Shown: piece after piece, positions 56,577-64,000 of the stretch
How the letters are laid out: every line of letters starts with the position of its first letter
Numbering within the stretch: position 1 is the first letter of the stretch
NCBI RefSeq assembly: GCF_028128615.1
Contig: NZ_AMDP01000021.1
Span: forward strand, 124,001-188,000
Source: Enterococcus sp. 5H
GTDB lineage: Bacteria; Bacillota; Bacilli; Lactobacillales; Enterococcaceae
DNA length: 64,000 nt
Direction: 5' to 3'
The notes under the pieces: generated by a model
Databases searched by the model: none
Told to the model about the DNA's origin: nothing
Seen by the model: the letters and a program-made list of their open reading frames with translations, nothing else
Position numbers and translations under genes: made by a program

Positions 56577-57733
56577 AATTTAAGTATACTGAGAATACTA
56601 AAACAATTTCTGAGGTCCATAAATTAATAAAAAATGAAGATTTGATAGTTGATCATTCCTATCAGAGGCGAGCTATTTGGAGTGAAAAAGATCAAATCAG
56701 ACTAATAGAAACAATCCTTTTAAACTATGTCGTTCCCTCTGTTTATTTCTGGCAAAGTGAAATTGATTCAGAAACTGGAGACTCAATAACACACATTGTA
56801 GATGGACAACAAAGGCTAAATTCAATTGACCAGTTTGTAAAAGGAAATCTTATTTTAATGAAAAAAGACTTATTAGATGAGGAGGCTAAAAAATTATATG
56901 GGGATAAATCTTTTGCCCAACTAACAGAGGACGAAAAAAAAGATTTTTGGGGGTATAAGATATCTGTTATTGAGATTGATCCTAATGCAAATGAAGAGAA
57001 TGTTATTAAGATGTTTAACAGACTTAATTTGACTGAGTATACATTGAATACTCAAGAAAAAAGACATGCAAATTTTGGTAGTGGTATGTTTCACGAATTT
57101 GCAACTGAGTTGTCAGAGAATAATCTGTGGGAGGATATACAAATATTTTCTGCAAGAGATATAAAAAGAATGCAAGACGTTACTTTTTGTGCTAATATAA
57201 TAATTCTTTCGAAGAGAGGTATTATCGATCAAGCAAAAATTGATGAGCCTATTAATGAAGCTTATGAAAAATATAAAGATAATTATCCAGAGATAAATGA
57301 AGATAAAATAATAATCGAACAAGCAATAAAATACTATTATAATATTGTTGAAAAGATAGGTGCTAATAGGTTTATTAAAACAAAAATTCAAGTTTATAGT
57401 CTATTTTCATTGATATTTTATATGATAAGAGAGGATATAGAATTTCTTCCAGAACATTATGAAAACCTAAGTATCTTTATTAAACTTTACAACAATCATA
57501 TAAACAATGATTCGCAAAATATGGGACTGACTAGTGATCAATCAGATCTGTACGATCAAATAAATAAATATAAATTGTCTTCATCAGAAGGTGTTAATAA
57601 ACTATCTAACAGATCTACAAGATTTTTTGTTTTAAAAGATTTAATATTAAAATCTAAGTTTGATATATCTACCTATGATAGCCTAAATAATATACTTGTA
57701 ACTATCAAATCAGAAGCAAAAAAGAGAGTGTAA
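56573..57733 (+). CDS. DUF262 (GmrS-N-like, ParB/Srx-fold) protein
   Basis: The 386-residue protein has the DUF262 signature: HSYQRRAIWSEKDQIRLIETIL (28-49), SVYFWQSEID, and HIVDGQQRLNSI (74-85) with the DGQQR motif. DUF262 domains bind or hydrolyse nucleotides and occur in GmrSD type IV restriction and other defence systems. There is no C-terminal DUF1524 HNH nuclease, so it may have been lost when the IS element arrived or may never have been present. Its stop lies 2 bases before the IS left end. Confidence 0.82.
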   Translation: MKFKYTENTKTISEVHKLIKNEDLIVDHSYQRRAIWSEKDQIRLIETILLNYVVPSVYFWQSEIDSETGDSITHIVDGQQRLNSIDQFVKGNLILMKKDLLDEEAKKLYGDKSFAQLTEDEKKDFWGYKISVIEIDPNANEENVIKMFNRLNLTEYTLNTQEKRHANFGSGMFHEFATELSENNLWEDIQIFSARDIKRMQDVTFCANIIILSKRGIIDQAKIDEPINEAYEKYKDNYPEINEDKIIIEQAIKYYYNIVEKIGANRFIKTKIQVYSLFSLIFYMIREDIEFLPEHYENLSIFIKLYNNHINNDSQNMGLTSDQSDLYDQINKYKLSSSEGVNKLSNRSTRFFVLKDLILKSKFDISTYDSLNNILVTIKSEAKKRV

Positions 57734-57736
57734 AAT

Positions 57737-57784
57737 AAACTGTGTAAGTAGCGAATTTTAGATAAGCTACTTATACAGTTTTTC
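57737..57784 (+). terminator. Hairpin at the IS left end acting as terminator for the defence-like operon
   Basis: AAACTGTGTAAGTAGC pairs with GCTACTTATACAGTTT (one wobble or mismatch) and is followed by Ts. The arm includes the IS terminal repeat, so the element supplies the stop signal for the DUF262 transcript. Confidence 0.7.
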
Positions 57785-57835
57785 TTTTCGTGTAAAGGAA
57801 ATTCAGATAAAATAAAAATGAAAGGATGCGAGAAT

Positions 57836-59082
57836 ATGGCAAGACAGAAAAAAGATCCTAAAACTGTGGAAGTAGCGAAAACCATTCTAGAAAGCTATAA
57901 TCCTGAAAATGTCGATGACATGCAAGACGCTCTAAAAGATATTTTTGGTCCCTTATTTGAACAAATGCTTCAAGGCGAAATGACGCATCATTTAGGCTAC
58001 GATATCCACTCAAAACAGGAGAAAGAAACGAACAATCGAAGAAATGGATTTGGCTCTAAGAAAGTAAAAACAAGTTTTGGAGAAGTCCCTATTGATATAC
58101 CTAGAGACAGAGAAGCCACGTTTGAACCAGAACTTATCAAAAAACGTGAACGTGATGTTTCAGCTATAGAATCAAAGGTCTTATCCATGTATGCCAGAGG
58201 CATGTCTCAAAGAGATATCGCTCATACCATTGATGATATTTATGGATTCTCCATTTCTCACGAAATGATTTCTACGATCACCAATTCTGTTCTTTCGGAA
58301 CTGGAGGAATGGCAAAATCGCCCTTTGGCGAAGTGTTATGCCTTTGTTTTGTGGATTGTATGTATGTGACGTTAAGAGAAAATTATGAAGTCAAAGAATA
58401 CGCTGTCTATACAATTCTTGGGTATGATTTAAAAGGTAAAAAAGATATTTTAGGGTTGTGGCTGAATGAAACCGAGAGTAAAAACCGCTGGATGCAGATT
58501 TTTGATGAATTGAAATCTCGCGGTGTACAGGATATTTTCTTTATGTCTATGGATGGTGTTTCTGGTCTTGAAGATGGTGCAAAATCTATTTTTCCAAAGG
58601 TGATCGTTCAACGCTGTATTGTCCATTTAGTGCGTAATGCGCTTCGGTATGTTCCTTATAAAGACTACAAAGAATTTTCTCGGGAAATGAAGAAATTTTA
58701 TGGTGCTCCTTCGTTAAAAGCTTGCCAGAGTACTTTTGATACCTTTCAAAAACGGTGGTCTCACTACTCTGGTGCTGTAGAGGTTTGGAAACGGAATTTT
58801 TCTCATGTGGAACAGCTTTATGATTATGGTAGCGCAGTGCGTAAAATTATGTACACAACAAATGCGGTTGAGAGTATTCATTACAGTTTTAGAAAAGTAA
58901 CTAAAAAAGGGGCGTTTCCAAATGAAACCGCTCTTTTAAAGCTTCTTTATCTACGAGCAACAGAATTGGAAAAGAAATGGACAGCTGGGTTTATTCCCAA
59001 TTGGCCGATGGTCTTAAATCAATTAATGGCGAATGAGCAGTTTTCTGAACGCATCAACACTTATAGCTTATATATTTCTTAG
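57836..59082 (+). pseudogene. Frameshifted IS256-family transposase
   Basis: The first part (57836 to about 58340) encodes MARQKKDPKTVEVAKTIL to LEEWQNRPL, and the second (to 59082) encodes CFVDCMYVTLRENYEVKEYAV through SMDGVSGLEDGAKSIFPKVI, VQRCIVHLVRN and the C-terminal TTNAVESIHYSFRK. The D, D and E residues of the DDE site are present across the pieces. A T run near 58342 (GTTTTG) seems one base short, since one extra T would give FVFVDCMYVTL. The element is therefore probably inactive. Confidence 0.85.
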
Positions 59083-59269
59083 TCATTGGAACATCAAAAA
59101 GAACATCAAATTTTCCTTTGATGGTAAGGTTTCTTTCGTGTACTCTTTTAACCAAAGTTTATTTAGGAATGATTTAATGTTCTTTTTCGTTCTTGATTTT
59201 GTCAGTTACACACTTTAGTTGACAAACCCGCAAAAAAAAGCACGTTAATCTTTATGCGTTTTTCTAAAT

Positions 59270-59313
59270 AAGTGAAATGTGCCTAGAATTTTTTTACTAG
59301 GGACATCTCACTT
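59270..59313. repeat. Inverted repeat between IS and T7SS-related gene
   Basis: AAGTGAAATGTGCCTAG (59270-59286) pairs with 59297-59313 with two mismatches. There is no T tract after the stem, so it is not a classical terminator. The rest of 59218-59455 holds no gene. Confidence 0.5.
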
Positions 59314-59455
59314 ATATTATGATAAAAACAATCCTCTTTTATAACATAAAGAACTCGGCTATCGCAACGAAATTTCCACGTTTTAACCATAAAATAACAA
59401 CAAAAATGCTGCCCTTATATATAAGATAAAATAACAAAAAAATTTTCTCTACAAA

Positions 59456-59824
59456 TTAAAACTCAGACCAATCATCATCATTTTCCACCTTTTTCCGTTC
59501 AGCTTCTTTTTTCTCAGAAGTTTCAATCTCAGTTCGTTGTTTCCGGATAAAGAAATAAAAAATTTTTTTCACTCCGCCAATAATACCTAATTTCTGAATC
59601 CCGAAACCAATACAAACAACCGCAGAAGTTAAGAAAAAAATCAGAATTGTAATCGGTGTTGGCTCAGATAAATTTGCTTCAACTACTACCATTAAAAAAG
59701 TTCCTACAACTAGTAAAATAGCACCCCAGAATCGATCAGAAGCACGTTTTTTTAGAGCTTCCTGTTCTCGGATAATTTTTCTCATTTCTTTTTTCGATAA
59801 CCTTCTTCGATCTGCTTTATTCAT
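59456..59824 (-). CDS. Small two-TM membrane protein of unknown function
   Basis: The 122-residue minus-strand product has a basic N-terminus (MNKADRRRLSKKEMRKIIREQ), two membrane helices (about 34-50 and 56-78) and a highly charged C-terminus ending DDDWSEF. The start follows GGATG and ACGGGAAATG. I do not recognise a family. It lies divergent from the second LXG locus and could be part of it. Confidence 0.6.
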   Translation of the reverse strand: MNKADRRRLSKKEMRKIIREQEALKKRASDRFWGAILLVVGTFLMVVVEANLSEPTPITILIFFLTSAVVCIGFGIQKLGIIGGVKKIFYFFIRKQRTEIETSEKKEAERKKVENDDDWSEF

Positions 59825-60060
59825 TTCCCGTTAAACATCCTTTTTTCTTTTTCATAGATACTTTCTGTTAATAGTAGACCATCCGATAAATTAATTCAAG
59901 ATGCTGAGTAAGAAAGCTTTTTTTGCAAAATTATTGACCATTGATTTGCAAATTTTTTAAATTTTCAAGAAAAATTTGATAACTATTAGATATAAAAATA
60001 TGCCAAAATGATGATAAGGGATTTCATATATGAAAAGATGAAATAAAGGGGTTTAGGAAC

Positions 60061-60372
60061 ATGAGTGAAATTAAAAGTAGCTTAACAGTGGCAGAAGAGA
60101 TTTCGGTACAATTTAGTCAAGTAGCTAGCGGTTTTTTAGCAGTCAATGAAGTAATAGATACGGCCGAACGAACCACAGTCAGTGGGAATACTAACGCCAA
60201 AAATAGTTTAGCTAGCCTTCACAATCGCGCACAACGTTTATCTAATGCACTTACTCGTGATGGCAATAACATCCATTCAGTAGCAAAAGAATTCAGTGCC
60301 ATTGACCAAAAAATCAAAAACAGCTTTGAGTTATCGCCATACTCATCTTCATTAGGAGGTGGCAAAAGCTGA
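60061..60372 (+). CDS. LXG-associated small helical protein, second locus (TIGR04197/DUF3130-like)
   Basis: The 103-residue protein is related to the one at 41140: Thr-rich centre with SGNTNAKNSLASL and ending VAKEFSAIDQKIKNS. It would pair with the LXG protein encoded two genes later. It starts behind AAAGGGG with a spacer of about 8 bases and abuts the next gene. Confidence 0.75.
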   Translation: MSEIKSSLTVAEEISVQFSQVASGFLAVNEVIDTAERTTVSGNTNAKNSLASLHNRAQRLSNALTRDGNNIHSVAKEFSAIDQKIKNSFELSPYSSSLGGGKS

Positions 60373-60749
60373 TGAATATAGAAGAAAAAGAATTAAAAAT
60401 TAACCAAAAAATCCGACAAGTTAGTTTAGCACAAGAACTTAAAAGCCGTGAAATTAGAGAATTAGAAGATTTAGAAGCAGATTATTTTTCTATCCATCAA
60501 CAAGAACAACGGTATTACCAAGAGTTAATTGGCAATAATTCGGGATCAAAGTATGTGAATCATTTTATCGAATTAGATGAAGAAGCCAATCACCTACATC
60601 AAATTGAACGTCAGCGCCTAGAAGATATTGCCGAACGTTTAGTCGATGAAGAAGTTGCCTTGCGAATTAAGGAAGATGATTTATATAACGAAAGAAAGCA
60701 CTTATTTTCTGATCCGGAAGAAACGGAGGAAAGTAACTCATGGGTTTAG
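60372..60749 (+). CDS. LXG-associated coiled-coil protein, second locus (DUF3958-like)
   Basis: The 125-residue charged coiled coil (KELKINQKIRQVSLAQELKSREIRELEDLEADYFSIHQQ) is a counterpart of the protein at 41448. It starts behind AGGAGG with a one-base overlap to the previous gene and overlaps the following LXG gene by 10 bases. Confidence 0.7.
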   Translation: MNIEEKELKINQKIRQVSLAQELKSREIRELEDLEADYFSIHQQEQRYYQELIGNNSGSKYVNHFIELDEEANHLHQIERQRLEDIAERLVDEEVALRIKEDDLYNERKHLFSDPEETEESNSWV

Positions 60750-61426
60750 ACTTTTATATAAGTGAAGTGAACACTCAAAGTGCCGCTGCAAAACAATTAG
60801 CCAACGACTATATTCAATTTTGTAAAACCCTGACTGACAGTGTTGAAAACTTTATGAATGCACCACTTTCGGGAAAAACATATGATTCAGCTAAACATTA
60901 TTTTTCGACAGTCTATCCTCCATTAGCCAGCGGATTTATCCTAACGTGTGAGGCATTAATTGAGGCACACAGCAAATTTCCCGAAGAATTTCAATCAACC
61001 GTTGATACATGTGATGTGATCGAGGAACAAATCAAAGCAGAAATTGCCCAAGGTCAAACCTTGTTAGAAATGATAGCAAGAACAATGGACAAAGAAAAAG
61101 AACCCAATTTACGCACAGAACAACGTTATATGGGCGTTCAAAGTTCCATTCAAAAAAATCAAGAGAAATTAGCAAAACTATATGAATTTAATGCAGACTC
61201 ACCTAATTTATTTGCAGCGTTTGAAGCACAATTAGCTAATTTAGATGCAGGTTTGGCGGAAGTTGAAAAAGGCAATGCGTGGAATCAAGGTTCAGGAACA
61301 TTTGATATAGGACAGATGAATTTAGCTTGGAGCAAATCAATCAACCAAGAGTGGGACAAACGCCAGAAGAAGATTGATGTATTAAGAGCTGAAAAAGTAA
61401 TTAAGAGCATAGAGAACGACTTGTGA
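60740..61426 (+). CDS. LXG-domain protein without toxin domain
   Basis: The 228-residue protein covers the LXG domain (MGLDFYISEVNTQSAAAKQLANDY; KTYDSAKHYFSTVYPPL; C-terminal GSGTFDIGQMNLAWSKSINQ) that aligns with about 1-215 of the toxin at 41794. It then stops after IKSIENDL. No effector domain follows and no immunity gene is present before the terminator. It may be a truncated toxin, a donor for recombination of new toxin ends, or a secreted protein with another role. Confidence 0.78.
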   Translation: MGLDFYISEVNTQSAAAKQLANDYIQFCKTLTDSVENFMNAPLSGKTYDSAKHYFSTVYPPLASGFILTCEALIEAHSKFPEEFQSTVDTCDVIEEQIKAEIAQGQTLLEMIARTMDKEKEPNLRTEQRYMGVQSSIQKNQEKLAKLYEFNADSPNLFAAFEAQLANLDAGLAEVEKGNAWNQGSGTFDIGQMNLAWSKSINQEWDKRQKKIDVLRAEKVIKSIENDL

Positions 61427-61509
61427 CCTAGTTTTTTCAGAGGGACTAATTTTAGTAGTTGCCAATTAGTGAATACTGACAGCGACGATTGTATCATGGT
61501 GAAAATAGC

Positions 61510-61555
61510 AAAAATGGCATTCCTATCCGATTTAATAGATAGCAATGCCATTTTT
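61510..61555. terminator. Bidirectional terminator between the LXG locus and the Mga-like gene
   Basis: AAAAATGGCATTCCTATC pairs with GATAGCAATGCCATTTTT with one mismatch. A and T tracts on either side let it serve both converging genes. Confidence 0.8.
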
Positions 61556-61562
61556 GTATAAA

Positions 61563-63053
61563 CTAAATATCGATATCTACACTAAATGTGGTTTTATATT
61601 TTTTGCTCACTCTAGGATCAATATACTGAACTAATTTATTCCAGTCTGCAGCTGTTGGGATATAGCTAAATAATAAATAGTGAACATCTTTCGGCAAATC
61701 AAAAATATATTCACTAAAGTTTGTAACTACTAGCTGAATGGATAATCTATCAATTTCTTCTTCTAATAAAGTATGTGCATGGAAAAAGTACAGCGTATGG
61801 TTGGATGGAATATACATATGTGTAAGTTCTTCAAGCACAGTAGTAACTTCAGTAGGTCCTTCAAATAAAAAAGCAATATTAACATGTTTAACAGTGCTCT
61901 TATATATTAATCGGATGCTAGCTAAAAGTAAGTTATTTTCAAACTTAGCAGGCGTAGTATGCCAAAAGCCATCTGGATAATTCGAAAGAAGCTCCTTTAA
62001 TGTTTTTAGTTCACTTTGGTAATTTGTTTCAAAATAGTTTGTGACTGATGGTGGAAAAAACAAACATGTAGGAGAAGCTTCATTTTTCAAATAATATAAA
62101 TGGAAAAAAGATTGAAGATAATTTTTAGTTAAAGTATCCATTGTAATATCCAGTTCTTTACAGAAATCATGAATTAATGGCGAAAATATCGCATCTAAGT
62201 CGCGGCTATTGGTTGAAGATAGAAGTAATTTATCATCATAAGAACCTGAATCTAAAAGGATTAACATTAAATAGGCTAAATCAGAACTAGGTAAATCAAG
62301 TTCGGTCTGTTTTTCAAAAGATAACTTTAGCTCCTGCATTGCATTAGCTAAATTAGAGTTTAACAAAGTATCGATAATATCATCACTTATTTTTAATTCA
62401 TAACCTAGACTAATTCGTTGGTACGTAATAAATAGTAGATAGGCCAACTTATAATGTGGGACATTTAAATGCAGATAATTAAATTCGGTCATTGATAAGT
62501 TGCTCACAACATTATTAATTAAAATAGAAGGGAGGATAAAATGTGGTAACGTATCTTCTTCATAAAAGATGACCAAAAAGAAATTGCGGATATCGATTTC
62601 CTTACCTTCGATAAACAATAAAGATTGATAATTTATGTTTAATTGATAATGTTCAAGAATAGGTTCAACTTTCTTCAAATAAGAAATAAGAGTTCTATCA
62701 GATAAGTATGAACGGTCAGCCCATTCAAAGATTGAAAGTTGATCTCCATAAAATATACCTGAAAGAATCGTTAGAATAGGTTCATATTCTAATAGTTCTT
62801 TTTTTTTATCCAGATACGCTACCTTGTCATTAATTGTGAGTGTAAATCCATTAGTTGAAGATGTAATGGAGGCAGTTTGCTCAAAATAAGTTTTAATTTC
62901 ACTAATATTCGATGTGATTGTCCTTGGAGAACTTTCAAGGAGGTTAGCTAATTCTTTTGTAGACAAACTAGATGATCGCTCTAAGTTAGCCAATATTTGA
63001 AACCATCGTTTGTTGTTAGTGTTAACCAGTAATTGCAGTTGAGTAGTATTCAT
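61563..63053 (-). CDS. Mga-family transcriptional regulator
   Basis: The 496-residue minus-strand protein has an N-terminal HTH (LSTKELANLLESSPRTITSNISEIKTYF, about 29-56), a second Mga-type HTH region (LSIFEWADRSYLSDRTLISYLKKVE, about 105-130), PRD-like helices in the middle and a C-terminal EIIB-like domain (HVNIAFLFEGPTEVTTVLEEL). This is the architecture of Mga/AtxA-type virulence regulators that respond to sugar-PTS phosphorylation. The ATG at 63053 follows GGAGG, so the GTG six codons upstream is rejected. It is divergent from a WxL locus that it probably controls. Confidence 0.82.
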   Translation of the reverse strand: MNTTQLQLLVNTNNKRWFQILANLERSSSLSTKELANLLESSPRTITSNISEIKTYFEQTASITSSTNGFTLTINDKVAYLDKKKELLEYEPILTILSGIFYGDQLSIFEWADRSYLSDRTLISYLKKVEPILEHYQLNINYQSLLFIEGKEIDIRNFFLVIFYEEDTLPHFILPSILINNVVSNLSMTEFNYLHLNVPHYKLAYLLFITYQRISLGYELKISDDIIDTLLNSNLANAMQELKLSFEKQTELDLPSSDLAYLMLILLDSGSYDDKLLLSSTNSRDLDAIFSPLIHDFCKELDITMDTLTKNYLQSFFHLYYLKNEASPTCLFFPPSVTNYFETNYQSELKTLKELLSNYPDGFWHTTPAKFENNLLLASIRLIYKSTVKHVNIAFLFEGPTEVTTVLEELTHMYIPSNHTLYFFHAHTLLEEEIDRLSIQLVVTNFSEYIFDLPKDVHYLLFSYIPTAADWNKLVQYIDPRVSKKYKTTFSVDIDI

Positions 63054-63112
63054 AATTGTACCTCCGTTCACTACTATTGTATCTTGAATATTTAAATTTA
63101 TCTAAGAACATG

Positions 63113-63134
63113 TTTTGCTAACCCCTTAGCAAAA
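63113..63134. promoter_or_regulatory. Palindrome in the mga/WxL divergent region
   Basis: TTTTGCTAA, a CCCC loop and TTAGCAAAA form a perfect 9-bp dyad 60 bases upstream of the Mga-like gene. It may be an operator. The remaining 63054-63272 region holds no gene. Confidence 0.4.
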
Positions 63135-63272
63135 ACCTTCGTGAAGTGAAGCAGAATTTTTGATAAATTAGTTCATGTAGGCAGCGTCAAACAGTTTAGA
63201 CAAGCAAGTGACTGAGAAGTATGTTGGTGCCTGCGCTAACAAAATTTACAACTAGCAGGAAAGGAGTGCTAT

Positions 63273-63614
63273 ATGAAAATAGAGCGGTTTTTCTTTTTGA
63301 CGAAAGCCATAGGAGTGTTTCTTCTGTTTTTATTGATAAATCCATCGATTACAGCAAAAGCAGAATCTGTTTCTTCAACTGAAACAGAAAGTGTTGTGAG
63401 TTTCTATGGTAAATACGAGTCAGAAAGTGAACCACAACCCAATCCGCCGGATGGCGCTCACCTTGATACGCCCAATCAAACAATAACTAAACCTGGTGGC
63501 GGAAAGTTACCACAACTAGGGCAGCTGGTTCAGTACCAGTGGTTAGGAATAGCTATTTTGGTAGTAGGACTTATGATACATAACCGCAAACAGCGCTATG
63601 GTAGAGTCAGTTAA
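63273..63614 (+). CDS. Small wall-anchored protein with LPQLG sorting signal
   Basis: The 113-residue protein has a signal peptide (1-30, ending ITAKAES), the segment VVSFYGKYESE resembling that of the protein at 36116, a Pro-rich linker, LPQLGQ, a hydrophobic helix and a basic tail (NRKQRYGRVS). It is the first gene of the second WxL locus, behind AAAGGAG. Confidence 0.8.
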   Translation: MKIERFFFLTKAIGVFLLFLLINPSITAKAESVSSTETESVVSFYGKYESESEPQPNPPDGAHLDTPNQTITKPGGGKLPQLGQLVQYQWLGIAILVVGLMIHNRKQRYGRVS

Positions 63615-63673
63615 CAAAATATTAAGTAACAGAAAAACAAAAAAATAAAACAGTGAAAAGAGGACATTTACAC

Positions 63674-64000
63674 ATGAAATTACTAAATTTAGCAACAATC
63701 GGATTATTATCAACAAGTATCTTAGCAGGCGGCGTAACAGCCTTTGCAGAAGAAGTACGTAACGTAACAACGGATGGTGAAATTTCATTTACTGCTGTTG
63801 ATGAAGATGGAGAAGGTGAAGATACAGAAGTTATTCCTCCAGAAGGTGAAGATGGACCGGATGTTGAAATCCCCCCTGTAGAAGGACCAGATGGCGGAAA
63901 CAAAGGACCGTTAACGATTGCTTATGCGCCAACTATGAACTTTGGTTCACAAGTAATTTCTAATCAAGATAGAGCATATAGTATGGTTGCAGAAATGCAG
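63674..64000 (+). CDS. WxL-domain cell-surface protein, cut by the window edge
   Basis: The frame is open to the last base (109 codons). It has a signal peptide (1-25, GGVTAFAEE), a TTDGEISFTAVDE segment, an acidic Pro/Gly spacer (VIPPEGEDGPDVEIPP), then GPLTIAYAPTMNFGSQ, which begins a WxL domain like those at 36460 and 37302. The Trp motifs lie beyond the window. It starts behind AGAGGAC. Confidence 0.85.
   Translation, partial: MKLLNLATIGLLSTSILAGGVTAFAEEVRNVTTDGEISFTAVDEDGEGEDTEVIPPEGEDGPDVEIPPVEGPDGGNKGPLTIAYAPTMNFGSQVISNQDRAYSMVAEMQ

Larger units (their letters stand above)
57736..59217 (+). mobile_element. IS256-family insertion sequence
   Basis: The ends are TAAACTGTGTAA (57736-57747) and the complement of TAAAGTGTGTAA (59206-59217), 12-bp inverted repeats with one mismatch, around an IS256-family transposase. 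Flanking 8-mers (GTGTAAAA left, GTTGACAA right) do not match, so no target duplication is seen. This suggests a later deletion or recombination at one side. Exact ends are tentative. Confidence 0.75.

Noticed and set aside
46952-57733. Assignment of the cassette to the Mza defence system
   Set aside because: A MutL-like ATPase is shared, but no Z1 ATPase or AIPR protein is present, and the methyltransferase, sigma-like and DUF262 genes do not fit.

Overview
The window looks like chromosomal DNA of an Enterococcus, probably a non-E. faecium species of the E. faecalis-like groups, judged from gene content only. It is low-GC and Gram-positive, with strong AGGAGG ribosome sites, T-box and BglG-type antitermination, WxL/DUF916 surface-protein loci, type VIIb (LXG) effector loci, an Mga-family regulator and an intergenic repeat family. 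No rRNA, tRNA or CRISPR array was found.

Positions 1-18,200 are mostly metabolic. A five-gene cluster of two Gfo/Idh/MocA oxidoreductases, two xylose-isomerase-like TIM barrels and a ThuA protein (138-4747) suggests oxidative handling of a sugar or glycoside. It is followed by a beta-helix protein, the remains of a sigma factor, an LtaS-like enzyme with a TtcA-like protein, a P-type cation ATPase behind a probable yybP-ykoY (Mn2+) riboswitch, and a beta-glucoside operon (licT, bglP, GH1) with two RAT/terminator switches and a cre box.

Positions 18,200-28,850 hold a CtsR-controlled atypical clpP whose catalytic Asp is replaced by Asn, small conserved genes, metY behind a methionine-type T-box, and leuABCD behind a leucine leader-peptide attenuator, ending with a SAM methyltransferase.

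Positions 28,850-40,950 hold a lone tyrosine recombinase between perfect 32-bp inverted repeats. Directly downstream lies a WxL locus: pseudo-receiver regulator, giant WxL adhesin, small sorted protein, two WxL proteins, DUF916/DUF3324 protein, membrane protein and signal peptidase I. The layout suggests, without proving, an invertible switch upstream of surface genes.

Positions 41,100-61,560 are an accessory island. A TspA-like LXG toxin locus carries a tandem array of five-TM DUF443-type immunity genes, several of them decayed. It is followed by an AT-rich eight-gene cassette (GHKL ATPase, two unknown proteins, an 892-aa protein with sigma-region-4-like HTH, two different C5-cytosine methyltransferases, a nucleotidyltransferase-like protein and a DUF262 protein). 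I regard this as a probable undescribed restriction/anti-phage system and the best candidate in the window for something new. A frameshifted IS256-family element abuts it, then a second LXG locus whose LXG protein has no toxin domain.

Positions 61,560-64,000 carry an Mga-family regulator divergent from a second WxL locus, cut by the window edge.
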